A stretch of 42,264 bases of DNA from NCBI RefSeq assembly GCF_900108275.1, contig NZ_FNVD01000021.1:1-42264 (forward strand). The letters run 5' to 3'. A program made the position numbers and the translations under genes. The DNA is from Jhaorihella thermophila (GTDB lineage: Bacteria > Pseudomonadota > Alphaproteobacteria > Rhodobacterales > Rhodobacteraceae). Under the pieces are notes generated by a model. It had not been told where the DNA came from. It made no database searches and saw only the letters and a list, made by a program, of their open reading frames with translations. Position 1 is the stretch's first letter. Every line of letters begins with the position of its first letter. Positions 29,098-36,796 of this stretch are shown here, in pieces.

Positions 29098-30513
29098 TCA
29101 GGGGCGAAGCCCCGCCGCGATCTCGGCGATCACGTCGCCGGCCATCATCACGTCGGCCTCGGTCGTGTCGAACTGGCCGACCTGAAATCGGATCGCCAGC
29201 TTGCCATCCACCCGCGTCTGGGTCAGGTAGATCCGGCCGTCGTCATTGATCGCGTTGACCAGCGCCAGATTTAGCGCATCCGGATCTCCTGCCCCTTCGG
29301 GCGCAAAACGGAAAGTCCAGAGCGACCACATCGGCGGCGTGACGATCTGAAACCCCGGCATGGCCGCCACCCGGTCGTGCAGCGCCCGCGACCATGCGAC
29401 ATGGTTGCGGATCCGCGCGCGCAGCCCCTCCAGCCCATAGGCGCGGATCAGGAACCAGATCTTCAGCGCCCGGAACCGCCGGCCCAGCGGAATCGACCAC
29501 TCGGAATAGTTGACGATCCCCTCGGCCCCATGGGTTTTCAGATATTCCGGGCTGATCGCCAGCGTGCGCACCAGCTCATCCGGGTTGCGCAGGAAATGCG
29601 CGGAACAGTCGAACTGCACCCCCAGCCACTTGTGCGGATTGAGGACAACGGAATCCGCCTGCTCCACCCCGGCCCAGAGATCGCGGAATTCGGGGCAGAT
29701 CATCGCCGACCCCGCCCAGGCCGCGTCCACATGGGTATAGAGCCCGTGACGTTCGGCAAGCTCCATCACCTGCGCGACCGGATCGGTCGCCCCGGTGCCG
29801 GTTCCGCCGACGCACAGGATCACCCCCACAGGCACCATCCCGGCGGCCTTGTCGGCGCGAATCGCGGCATCCAGCGCCGCCGGGTCCATGCCCCGGTTTT
29901 CCCCCCTGATCGGAATGCGCACGAGGTTCTCCTGCCCGATGCCGGAAATCCAGATCGCCCGGTCGATCGAGGTATGCACCTCGGAGGAGGCATAAACCCT
30001 GAGCGGCGCCTTGCCGGCCAGTCCCTCGGCGTTGCCGTTCCAGCCGAGGGCGCGTTCGCGCATGGTCAGCACCGCCGCCAGCGTCGCGGTCGAGGCGCTG
30101 TCCTGAATGACGCCCGCGAACCCGTCCGGCAGCCCCACCGCCTGCCGCAGCCAGTCCATCATCCGGGTTTCCATCTCGGTCGCGGCGGGGGAAGTCTGCC
30201 ACAGCATGCATTGCGGCGCGATGGCCGAGACCAGGAATTCGGCCAGCACCGAGGGCGGCGCCGCGTTCGACGGGAAATAGGCGAAGAACCGGGGATGCTG
30301 CCAGTGGGTGATCCCCGGCATGACGATGCGTTCGAAATCGGCAAAGACGTCAATCAGATCCTGCGGTTCTTCGGGCGGCGTCTCGGGCAAGGCGTTCAGG
30401 ATCTCGCCCGGTCTGGTCTGCGCCCGCACCGGGCGCTCGGCCACCGTCAGGTGATAATCCTGGGCCCAGTCGGCCACGCGGCGGCCCCATTGGCCGAACT
30501 CCTGCCAGTCCAT
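29098..30513 (-). CDS. Aromatic L-amino acid decarboxylase family protein
   Basis: A 471-aa PLP group II decarboxylase like DOPA, tyrosine or tryptophan decarboxylases. It has GITHWQHPRFFAYFP near residue 68, the ring-stacking His180 in SSEVHTSID, Asp263 in HVDAAW, and the PLP Lys295 in NPHKWLGVQFDC. Tyr336 (IVNYSEWSIPLGRRF) is kept; in this family Tyr here goes with true decarboxylation, while Phe goes with aldehyde synthase activity. The ATG at 30513 has AGGAGGG 6 bases upstream and lies 10 bases after the isomerase gene. Its product could be tyramine or dopamine, which after oxidation would enter the hydroxyphenylacetate route; that is inference from context. Confidence 0.88.
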   Translation of the reverse strand: MDWQEFGQWGRRVADWAQDYHLTVAERPVRAQTRPGEILNALPETPPEEPQDLIDVFADFERIVMPGITHWQHPRFFAYFPSNAAPPSVLAEFLVSAIAPQCMLWQTSPAATEMETRMMDWLRQAVGLPDGFAGVIQDSASTATLAAVLTMRERALGWNGNAEGLAGKAPLRVYASSEVHTSIDRAIWISGIGQENLVRIPIRGENRGMDPAALDAAIRADKAAGMVPVGVILCVGGTGTGATDPVAQVMELAERHGLYTHVDAAWAGSAMICPEFRDLWAGVEQADSVVLNPHKWLGVQFDCSAHFLRNPDELVRTLAISPEYLKTHGAEGIVNYSEWSIPLGRRFRALKIWFLIRAYGLEGLRARIRNHVAWSRALHDRVAAMPGFQIVTPPMWSLWTFRFAPEGAGDPDALNLALVNAINDDGRIYLTQTRVDGKLAIRFQVGQFDTTEADVMMAGDVIAEIAAGLRP

Positions 30514-30523
30514 GAATGCCCTC

Positions 30524-30901
30524 CTAGAGATGGTCGCGGATCGTGCCGCATTTCGGTGAAAGCTCGGGGTCGATGTCGCGCATCTCGAAGGACAGCGCCA
30601 CCGGATGCGCGGCCATGACCGGCGCGAGATGATCGCGCGCGGCCGCGAAGATATGCGCCGTCGCGGCCTTGCGCGCCTCCAGCGTCCGACCACCCCGCAG
30701 GCGCACCGAGATGTCGATATAGCCGTGCCGTGGGTCGCCATCGGCGATGGAGACATGATCGGCGCGCACCGCGCGCACACGCACCCCCGCCATCGGCAGG
30801 ATCCCCGTCTCGATGGCCGCCCGCCGCAGCACGTCGCAGAACGCGGCCATGTCCACAAGGTTCTCCATGTTCGGGGAATAGTCCACCATCACATGCGGCA
30901 T
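30524..30901 (-). CDS. hpaF: 5-carboxymethyl-2-hydroxymuconate delta-isomerase
   Basis: Ketonises 5-carboxymethyl-2-hydroxymuconate in homoprotocatechuate meta-cleavage. The 125-aa product begins MPHVMVDYSPNMEN, so after removal of Met the N-terminal Pro is free to act as the catalytic base, as in the tautomerase superfamily to which this enzyme belongs. Length fits the family. GGAG lies 7-8 bases before the ATG at 30901; longer frames upstream run into the divergent promoter region. It is the first gene of the minus-strand cluster, divergent from a MarR gene. In E. coli terms this is HpaF (HpcD). Confidence 0.9.
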   Translation of the reverse strand: MPHVMVDYSPNMENLVDMAAFCDVLRRAAIETGILPMAGVRVRAVRADHVSIADGDPRHGYIDISVRLRGGRTLEARKAATAHIFAAARDHLAPVMAAHPVALSFEMRDIDPELSPKCGTIRDHL

Positions 30902-30998
30902 CGGTCCACTCCGGAAATTTCCGTTAACAGGTTTAGTATTTTCCGCGCCACTGTCAACCATGCGCGCGCTTTGCATCCGGGCGCGGGCAGGCTATCAC
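30902..30998. promoter_or_regulatory. Divergent control region hpaF / MarR gene
   Basis: Between the two starts are a perfect 12-bp palindrome CGGAAATTTCCG (30912-30923) and an imperfect dyad GTTAACA (30923-30929) / TGTCAAC (30952-30958). A perfect -35 hexamer TTGACA lies on the minus strand (30957-30952), pointing to hpaF; its -10 is weak. The dyads are plausible binding sites for the MarR-type product of the divergent gene. Confidence 0.5.
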
Positions 30999-31442
30999 AT
31001 GGCCATGACACGTCCGTTTCCGTCGACAGAACGTTCCCTGCCCATCGCCCTTTTGCGCGCGCGTGAACGGGTCATGGGCCCGATCCGCGGCATGCTGTCC
31101 AAGGCCGGCATTACTGAACAGCAGTGGCGAGTCCTGCGGGTTCTGGAAGAAGAAGGCCCGCTGGACCCCACCCGCATTGCCGAACTGGCCTGCCTGCTGT
31201 TGCCCAGCCTGACCCGGATCCTGCAGAAACTGGACGACAAGGGCCTGATTCACCGCCGCCCGGACCCCGAGGACCGGCGGAAGCAGATCGTGCAGATTTC
31301 GCCCGCGGGCAGAGAGTTGATCACGGCGAATCTGCCGACCGCCATCAAGTTGAATGACCGCGTGCGCGAACAGCTTGGACCCGAGAAATATGAAACTCTT
31401 CTGGATCTGCTGAACGACCTGCACCGCCTGCCGCAGGAGTGA
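30999..31442 (+). CDS. hpaR: MarR family regulator, HpaR-like
   Basis: A 147-aa winged-helix repressor. The DNA-binding part reads ITEQQWRVLRVLEEEGPLDP, IAELACLLLPSLTRILQKLDD and the wing IHRRPDPEDRRKQIVQISP, close to HpaR, the homoprotocatechuate operon repressor of E. coli. It is divergent from hpaF with a 97-base dyad-rich gap. The start is either ATG 30999 or ATG 31005; a weak GCAGG favours 30999. By analogy the ligand would be a hydroxyphenylacetate or homoprotocatechuate, releasing the operon when bound. Confidence 0.85.
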   Translation: MAMTRPFPSTERSLPIALLRARERVMGPIRGMLSKAGITEQQWRVLRVLEEEGPLDPTRIAELACLLLPSLTRILQKLDDKGLIHRRPDPEDRRKQIVQISPAGRELITANLPTAIKLNDRVREQLGPEKYETLLDLLNDLHRLPQE

Positions 31443-31500
31443 CCGTGTTCAGGCGATTGCGGGGGGGCCGTCGCACCGGAAGCGCGCAATTGAAGATGTG

Positions 31501-31553
31501 GCGAGGGGCTCCGCCCCTCGCGCTCCCCGGAGTATTTGGAGCAAGATGAAGAG
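31501..31553 (+). repeat. Intergenic element, copy C
   Basis: A perfect 9-bp hairpin GCGAGGGGC-TCC-GCCCCTCGC (31501-31521) is followed by CCGGAGTATTTGGAGCAAG and ATGAAG. The same core follows in copy D and, with small changes, in copy E. It lies downstream of the MarR gene in the gap to the convergent ureohydrolase gene. Confidence 0.7.
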
Positions 31554-31595
31554 GATGGGGGGGGGTTGTGTCGGCGCCGAAGTGGTGGCGCCGGA

Positions 31596-32561
31596 TCACG
31601 TCCGGGCCTGGCGGTGATGCATGATCCGCCCGATCGCGTTCAACAGGAACTGGGCGGCCAGAATCGACGTGCACCCGGCGGGATCGTAGTCGGGGGCCAC
31701 TTCGACCAGATCCAGGCCCACGACAGTGCCGCGCCGGGCCAGGCCGTCGACGAATTCCAGCATTTCGTAATACAGAAAGCCTCCGTGGCTGGGCGTGCCG
31801 GTGCCCGGCGCGATCGAGGGGTCGAAACCGTCGATGTCGATGGTGAGGTAATAGTCCTTGCCGGCCGGAATTCTTTCCAGCAGCGCAGGGATTCCCATCT
31901 GGCGGACATGGCGCACCGACAGGATGTCGGAACCCATGGCGCGGGCATCGGCATAGCCTTCGCGAGCGGTCGAGGAGACGTTGCGGATGCCGATCTGGGT
32001 GAGACCCGTGACATAGGGCTTTTCCGCCGCGCGGCGCATCGGGTTGCCGTGGCCGAAGCGGACCCCGTGGCGTTCATCGACGAAATCGAGATGGGCGTCG
32101 ATCTGGACGAGGTGGATCTCTCCGTGATCGTCAAAGGCGTTGATGCAGGGAATGTTGACCGAATGATCGCCCCCCAGAACCACGGGCAGCGCCCCCGCCG
32201 CGCGGATCTTGCGCACGCCGGCCTCGATATTGGCGTGGCTTTGCAGCGTGTCCGTATGCACGATGTCGGCGTCGCCGATGTCCACGATCCGCACATTGGC
32301 CGGGTCGAGATAGGTCACGTCGTCCTCGAAGTCGTAGGCCCCGGCATGGCCGAAGGAGAAGAGCGTGGACGCCTCGCGTATGCCGCGCGGGCCCATGCGG
32401 GCGCCGGCGCGCCATTGCGTGCCTGCGTCGAAGGGCGCGCCCATCACCGCCACGTCGGCGTCGATCGCATCCTAGTTCTCGACATATGGATACTTGCCGA
32501 AGGTGCAGATGCCGACGAAGGGCAGGTTCAGCCGCCCGTTTTCGTAACCATGTCCAGACAA
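31596..32561 (-). pseudogene. Agmatinase-family ureohydrolase broken by in-frame TAG
   Basis: The full frame would be 321 codons, the usual length of agmatinase (SpeB)-type Mn enzymes that release urea from guanidino compounds. Start is probably TTG at 32561, with GGGAGG 5 bases upstream. Codon 30 (32474-32472) is TAG between PYVEN and DAIDADVAVMGAPFD. The frame is intact on both sides, and TAG is one change from TGG (Trp). The manganese motifs are all present downstream: GGDHSVN, IDAHLDF and IDIDGFDPS. Without suppression the cell would make a 29-aa peptide; a restart at GTG 32453 or ATG 32447 lacks a ribosome site. It may be a recent nonsense mutation or a sequence error. It is last in the fahA cluster. 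Confidence 0.8.
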
Positions 32562-32628
32562 TGGAACCTCCCTGATCCGTTCTGCGCGATCATGGGCGGA
32601 CGGGGCCGGCCTGTCACGTCCGAATGCG

Positions 32629-33270
32629 TCAGCCGGCCGGCCTGACGGCGTCGGGATGCGCGGAGGCAAAGGCCGGGTGGTCGGAGGCGGCGGCCTCGAC
32701 CGACAGGACCCGCGGCATGTCCGAGATGTCCACGCCCCAGCGGCGGGCATTGTAGAGCTGCGGCAGAAGGCAGATGTCGGCCAGGCCGGGGCGCGTGCCG
32801 CAGCACCACGGCGATTGTTCCCAACCCGACAGCATGTCCTCGAAGGCCAGAAGGCCGGGGCGGATGAAGCGGCGCATCCAGTCCTCGCGCACGCCGTCGC
32901 GGCCGCCCGTGATCTCGACGGCGTAGGAGACGACCTGAAGGTTGCAGACCGGGTGGATGTCCACCGCGATCGCATGCGCCAGCGCCATCTCGCGGGCGCG
33001 CTCGGCCGGTTCTTCGGGCAGCAGACCCATCGCGCGGGTGGTGTCGAGATAATCCAGGATCGCCAGCGACTGCGTGAACCGCTGGCCGTCGATTTTCAGA
33101 ACCGGCACCAGCCCCTGCGGATTGCGGGCCAGGTGTTCGGGCGTCTTGTGTTCGCCCCGGACCAGATCGACCGGGACGGCGCGGTAGGCGATGCCCGCTA
33201 GGTTCAGCGCGATGCGCACGCGATAGCTGGCCGAAGAGCGCCAGTAGTCATACAGAACGGTTCCCGTCAT
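32629..33270 (-). CDS. maiA: Maleylacetoacetate isomerase (zeta-class GST)
   Basis: Glutathione-dependent cis-trans isomerase that turns maleylacetoacetate into fumarylacetoacetate. The 213-aa product has the zeta-class active-site segment YWRSSASYRVRIALNLAG (residues 9-26), NPQGLVPVLKIDG, the glutathione-binding TQSLAILDYL, and HPVCNLQV in the C-terminal helical domain. A run GGGAGGGAAGG lies just before the ATG. It lies in the same cluster as fumarylacetoacetase, which uses its product. Maleylpyruvate isomerases of the gentisate route are the main alternative; the true fumarylacetoacetase favours maleylacetoacetate. Confidence 0.93.
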   Translation of the reverse strand: MTGTVLYDYWRSSASYRVRIALNLAGIAYRAVPVDLVRGEHKTPEHLARNPQGLVPVLKIDGQRFTQSLAILDYLDTTRAMGLLPEEPAERAREMALAHAIAVDIHPVCNLQVVSYAVEITGGRDGVREDWMRRFIRPGLLAFEDMLSGWEQSPWCCGTRPGLADICLLPQLYNARRWGVDISDMPRVLSVEAAASDHPAFASAHPDAVRPAG

Positions 33271-33339
33271 GGCCTTCCCTCCCCCTCTATGGCGACAGCC
33301 GACACGCGGGCCGACTGTCAGTGGCGCGGGTCGCGCCGG

Positions 33340-33882
33340 TCAGTCCTGCGACAGTTCCTTCTGGTGCAGCCAGGCGGCGTGCTTGGGCGCGCGCTTGGTC
33401 TGCGACCATTCCTCGAGCATCGCCTCCTTGACCTCGGCGGCCTTGGCAGCCAGCGGCGCGGCCTCGGGGTCGTCATAGGCCAGTTCGATCCGGTGCCCGT
33501 TCGGGTCGAAGAAATAGATCGAATGGAACAGCGTGTGGTCGGTCGGCCCCAGCACCTCGACCCCGTTCTCCTCAAGATGCTTCTTGTAGGCCATCAGTTC
33601 GTCGCGGTCGGCCACCTTGAAGGCAATGTGCTGCACCCAGGCGGGAGTGTTCTCGTCCCGGCCCATTTCGGGCTTGGTCGGCAGTTCGAAGAAGGCCAGA
33701 ACGTTGCCGTTGCCGGCATCGAGGAAGATGTGCATGTAGGGATCTTCCTCGTGGGTGGACGGCACGCGGTCCTCGGCAAAGGCCAGCGTATAGTCCATGT
33801 TCAGCATCTTCTTGTACCACTCGACGGTTTCCTTCGCGTCCTTGCAGCGATAGGCGACGTGGTGAATCTGTTGGATCTTCAT
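33340..33882 (-). CDS. VOC-fold metalloprotein, candidate one-domain dioxygenase
   Basis: A 180-aa protein of the vicinal oxygen chelate superfamily (glyoxalase / extradiol dioxygenase fold). The two beta-alpha-beta modules cover about residues 4-140. Metal ligands in family positions are His8 (IHHVAY), His85 (VQHIAFKV) and Glu133 (GHRIELAY), the two-His-one-carboxylate set of Fe(II) or Mn extradiol enzymes. A charged helical tail follows. It sits between a DUF2783 gene (4 bases away) and maiA, in a cluster with a hydroxylase and fumarylacetoacetase but no cupin-type homogentisate dioxygenase. It is therefore the only ring-cleavage candidate here. A glyoxalase or epimerase role is possible. 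Confidence 0.8.
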   Translation of the reverse strand: MKIQQIHHVAYRCKDAKETVEWYKKMLNMDYTLAFAEDRVPSTHEEDPYMHIFLDAGNGNVLAFFELPTKPEMGRDENTPAWVQHIAFKVADRDELMAYKKHLEENGVEVLGPTDHTLFHSIYFFDPNGHRIELAYDDPEAAPLAAKAAEVKEAMLEEWSQTKRAPKHAAWLHQKELSQD

Positions 33883-33886
33883 GGGG

Positions 33887-34087
33887 TCAGTCCTCCTTTT
33901 TCAGGGCGGCGGCGGCCAGTGCCTGACGTAGCACGTGGCGGTCGCCGATATGGTTGGCCAGCACGAGCACGAGGCGCGCGTTCAGCGCATCGCTTTCGAC
34001 CTTCTCGAGCCCCTCGTGGGCGGCCAGAAGTTCGGCATAAAAGCCGTCGGGGTCGTCGATATTGGGTTGCAGGTTCAGTTCGGCCAT
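33887..34087 (-). CDS. DUF2783 family small protein
   Basis: A 66-aa acidic, helical protein without signal peptide or membrane segment: it starts MAELNLQPNIDDPDGFYAEL, then a long amphipathic helix with LVLVLANHIGDRHVLRQAL. I recognise it as DUF2783, whose function is unknown. It is tightly placed: 5 bases after the FAD hydroxylase stop, whose TAG lies inside its AAGGAG ribosome site, and 4 bases before the VOC gene. This coupling suggests it is a subunit or stabilising partner of the hydroxylase or of the VOC enzyme, made in equal amounts. Confidence 0.8.
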   Translation of the reverse strand: MAELNLQPNIDDPDGFYAELLAAHEGLEKVESDALNARLVLVLANHIGDRHVLRQALAAAALKKED

Positions 34088-34092
34088 GGGTC

Positions 34093-35706
34093 CTACTCCT
34101 TGCCGGTCGCGCGGCGGATCGCGGCGCGGAAAATGTTCTCGTCAAAGCTCGGGCGGCGGGCGGCGACGTGCTGGTCGGGCCGGATCAGATAGACGGCCGA
34201 CTCCGCATCGCCCAGGTATCGCTCCTTCAGTGCCAGCGTCGGATCATCCTTGACCGACAGCGCCAACCGGGTCACCTCGATCCCGTCTTCCTCGATCACG
34301 TCGGGAGCGTCGGCGTCGATGGTCAGCAGGGTGAACCTGCCGCCCAGTTTCGGCAGCAGGAACTCGTCGCCCAGCGGCGCGTCGGGACAGGGAGAGCCGG
34401 GCCGCGTGCGCGCCGGTCCGCCCAAAAGCGCATCCGCCGAGTTGAGCGGCGAGCCGTCATAGGTGCAGGGCACCGACAGCCGGCCCGAGTTCACCATCGG
34501 ACGGGCGAACTCGAAATGCTCCGACAGATCCAGCACCGCGTCGCGGAAGATCCGGCTGATTTCGGATTTCGGCGTGATGAAGTCGGTGGAGCGGGTCGAG
34601 TTCAGGATGTTCTCGTCCGCGCCGTGGATGCGTTCGAAGTCGTAGCTGTCCAGCAGGCTTTCGGGCGCCTTGCCGTCCATCACCAGCTTGAGCTTCCAGC
34701 ACAGGTTGTCGGTGTCCTGAAGCCCGCTGTTGGCGCCGCGGGCGCCGAAGGGCGAAACCTGGTGCGCCGCGTCGCCCGCAAAGATCACCCGGCCGTGGCG
34801 GAACTTTTCCATGCGGCGGCACTGGAAGGTGTAGATGCTGATCCATTCCAGCTCGAACTCCACGTCCTCGCCCAGCATCGCCTTGAGGCGCGGGATCACG
34901 TTCTCGGGGCGCTTTTCGCGTTCCTTGTCGATGTCCCAGCCCAGCTGCAGGTCGATCCGCCACACGTTGTCGGGCTGCTTGTGCAGCAGCGCCGACTGGC
35001 CCCGGTTGAAGGGCGGGTCGAACCAGAACCAGCGCTCGGTGGGGAAATCCGCCTCCATGATGATGTCCGAAATCAGGAAGTTGTCTTCGAAAACGCGGCC
35101 CACGAAATCGAGCCCCATCATAGACCGGATCGAGGAATTGGCGCCGTCGCAGGCGATCAGCCAGTCGGCGGTCAGGTTGTAGGGGCCTTCGGGCGTGTCC
35201 ACCTCGATCGCCACATGGTCGCCGTGATCGGCCACCGCGGCGACCTTGTTGCGGCCGCGGATCTCGATCGGCGCGCCCTCCTTCTGGAGCTCGCGGATGC
35301 GATCGACCATGTATTCTTCGAAATAGTATTGCTGCAGGTTGATGAAGGCGGGGAACTGGTGGCCCTCTTCGGGCAGCAGGTTGAATTCATAGACCAGGCG
35401 GTCGTCGAAGAACACCTTGCCGACGTTCCATTCCACGCCCTTTTCCACCATCCGCTTGCCGCAGCCCAGACGGTCGAGGATTTCCAGCGGCCGCTTGGCG
35501 TAGCAGACAGCGCGGCTGCCGAAGCTGACCTTGTCGTTGTCGTCGAGGATCAGCACCTCGATGCCCTGCTGGGCCAGGTCGATCCCGGCCGCCAGCCCGA
35601 TCGGGCCGGCACCGACCACCACGACCTTGTGGCGAACCGGCGCGGGCGCGTCCTGATCGGCGCTGCGCGCGTAGGGGTATAGCGGGATTTCGAAGATCTT
35701 TTTCAT
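34093..35706 (-). CDS. FAD-dependent aromatic hydroxylase (PheA/MhpA type)
   Basis: A 537-aa class A flavoprotein monooxygenase that should hydroxylate a phenolic ring with NAD(P)H and O2. The FAD dinucleotide loop is VGAGPIGLAAGIDLA near residue 31, the DG motif IACDGANSSIR near residue 188, and the GD motif FAGDAAHQVSPFGARG near residue 315. The C-terminal thioredoxin-like domain (about residues 430-537) is typical of the phenol hydroxylase group. GGAGGAG lies just before the ATG. With maiA and fahA in the cluster, a para-hydroxylation that gives a hydroquinone such as homogentisate is plausible, but the substrate is not readable. Confidence 0.87.
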   Translation of the reverse strand: MKKIFEIPLYPYARSADQDAPAPVRHKVVVVGAGPIGLAAGIDLAQQGIEVLILDDNDKVSFGSRAVCYAKRPLEILDRLGCGKRMVEKGVEWNVGKVFFDDRLVYEFNLLPEEGHQFPAFINLQQYYFEEYMVDRIRELQKEGAPIEIRGRNKVAAVADHGDHVAIEVDTPEGPYNLTADWLIACDGANSSIRSMMGLDFVGRVFEDNFLISDIIMEADFPTERWFWFDPPFNRGQSALLHKQPDNVWRIDLQLGWDIDKEREKRPENVIPRLKAMLGEDVEFELEWISIYTFQCRRMEKFRHGRVIFAGDAAHQVSPFGARGANSGLQDTDNLCWKLKLVMDGKAPESLLDSYDFERIHGADENILNSTRSTDFITPKSEISRIFRDAVLDLSEHFEFARPMVNSGRLSVPCTYDGSPLNSADALLGGPARTRPGSPCPDAPLGDEFLLPKLGGRFTLLTIDADAPDVIEEDGIEVTRLALSVKDDPTLALKERYLGDAESAVYLIRPDQHVAARRPSFDENIFRAAIRRATGKE

Positions 35707-35760
35707 GGTCTCCTCCGGTTGGGTCGGCGGGTGCGCGCGTTCACCCGCCGGGGTAACGGT

Positions 35761-36711
35761 TCAACCCTGCAGTTGCTCCCACATCTCCAGATCGCGCTGG
35801 GCGGTCCAGATGCGGGGGGTGTCCACGCCGCGAGCCTCGTCATAGGCGCGGCTGACGTTGAAGGGCAGGCAATGTTCGTAGATCGCGTAGTCGCTGAATT
35901 TCGGATCGCATTCGGCGCGGGCCGCGTCCCATGCTTCCTTGAGGCTGCCGCCACGGGCGGCGATGCGGGCCACCGGGCGATAGGTGCTTTCGACGAAATC
36001 GCGGGTATTTTCGATGGCGGCGTTCACCATCTCCTTGCCCACCAGAGCATCGCCCCGGCCCGGCGCGATGGCGTCCACGTCGAACCATTTGATCGCGTCC
36101 AGCGTGTCGCCCCAGTCGCTGAAATGCCCGTCGCCGCAATAGCAGGCCGAATGGTATTCCACGATGTCGCCGGTGAACATCACGTTCTGGTCGGGAACGT
36201 GGATCACGATGTCGCCGGCCGTATGCGCCCGGCCAAGATGCATCAGGTCCACGCGGCGGTTGCCCAGATAGACGGTCATCGATTCGCTGAAGGTCGTGGT
36301 GGGCCAGGTCAGGCCGGGGATGCTCTCGTGCCCCTCGAAGAGGCGCGGGAAGCGTTGGAATTCGCTTTCCCAGTCCTCCTTGCCGCGTTCCACGACCATG
36401 GCGCGGGCGGTGTCGGACATGATGATCTGGCTAGCCCCGAAGGCGCTGGCGCCGAGGACGCGCACGGCGTGGTAATGGGTCAGCGCGACATGGGTGATCG
36501 GCTTGTCGGTGACGGTGCGGATGCAGTCGATCACTTTCTGCGCCAGCCGCGGGGTGGCCTGCGCTTCGACCACCATCACGCTGTCGTCGCCGATGATGAC
36601 GCCCGAGTTGGGGTCGCCTTCGGCGGTGAAGGCATAGAGGCCCTCGCCGATCTCGGTAAAGCTGATCTTCTTTTCGGTCAGGTCGCCCTGGGATGCGAAT
36701 GCCTTGGCCAT
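35761..36711 (-). CDS. MBL-fold hydrolase with incomplete metal motif
   Basis: A 316-aa metallo-beta-lactamase-fold protein. The first metal motif, normally HxHxDH, reads HYHAVR at residues 79-84: both histidines are kept, but the Asp and His of the second metal site are replaced by Val and Arg. Later ligands His163 (GRAHTAGD) and Asp182 (FTGDIVEY) remain. It may bind a single metal. It lies between fahA and the hydroxylase gene on the same strand, 54 bases before the latter, with AGGAAG before the ATG. A hydrolytic step in the pathway, such as ester or lactone opening, would fit; this is a guess. Confidence 0.83.
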   Translation of the reverse strand: MAKAFASQGDLTEKKISFTEIGEGLYAFTAEGDPNSGVIIGDDSVMVVEAQATPRLAQKVIDCIRTVTDKPITHVALTHYHAVRVLGASAFGASQIIMSDTARAMVVERGKEDWESEFQRFPRLFEGHESIPGLTWPTTTFSESMTVYLGNRRVDLMHLGRAHTAGDIVIHVPDQNVMFTGDIVEYHSACYCGDGHFSDWGDTLDAIKWFDVDAIAPGRGDALVGKEMVNAAIENTRDFVESTYRPVARIAARGGSLKEAWDAARAECDPKFSDYAIYEHCLPFNVSRAYDEARGVDTPRIWTAQRDLEMWEQLQG

Positions 36712-36753
36712 GTCGTTCTTCCTTCTGACGGTGCGCCGGCGGCGAGTGCGGGA

Positions 36754-36787
36754 GCCTCCGGCGGGAGTATTTGGAGCAAGATGAAGA
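36754..36787 (+). repeat. Intergenic element, copy D
   Basis: Reads GCCTCCGGCGGGAGTATTTG then GAGCAAGATGAAGAA on the + strand. The GAGTATTTGGAGCAAG ATGAAG core is identical to copy C. It lies in the 85-base gap between fahA and the MBL-fold gene, so it is transcribed inside the operon, antisense to its own orientation. Confidence 0.7.
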
Positions 36788-36796
36788 ATGCGGGGA

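Noticed and set aside
33340-33882. 4-hydroxyphenylpyruvate dioxygenase for the VOC gene
   Set aside because: That enzyme has two VOC modules pairs and about 350 residues; this product has 180 and lacks its C-terminal half.
33289-35682. Open frame of 797 codons opposite VOC, DUF2783 and hydroxylase genes
   Set aside because: It runs antisense over three tightly packed real genes; no ribosome site or motif supports it.
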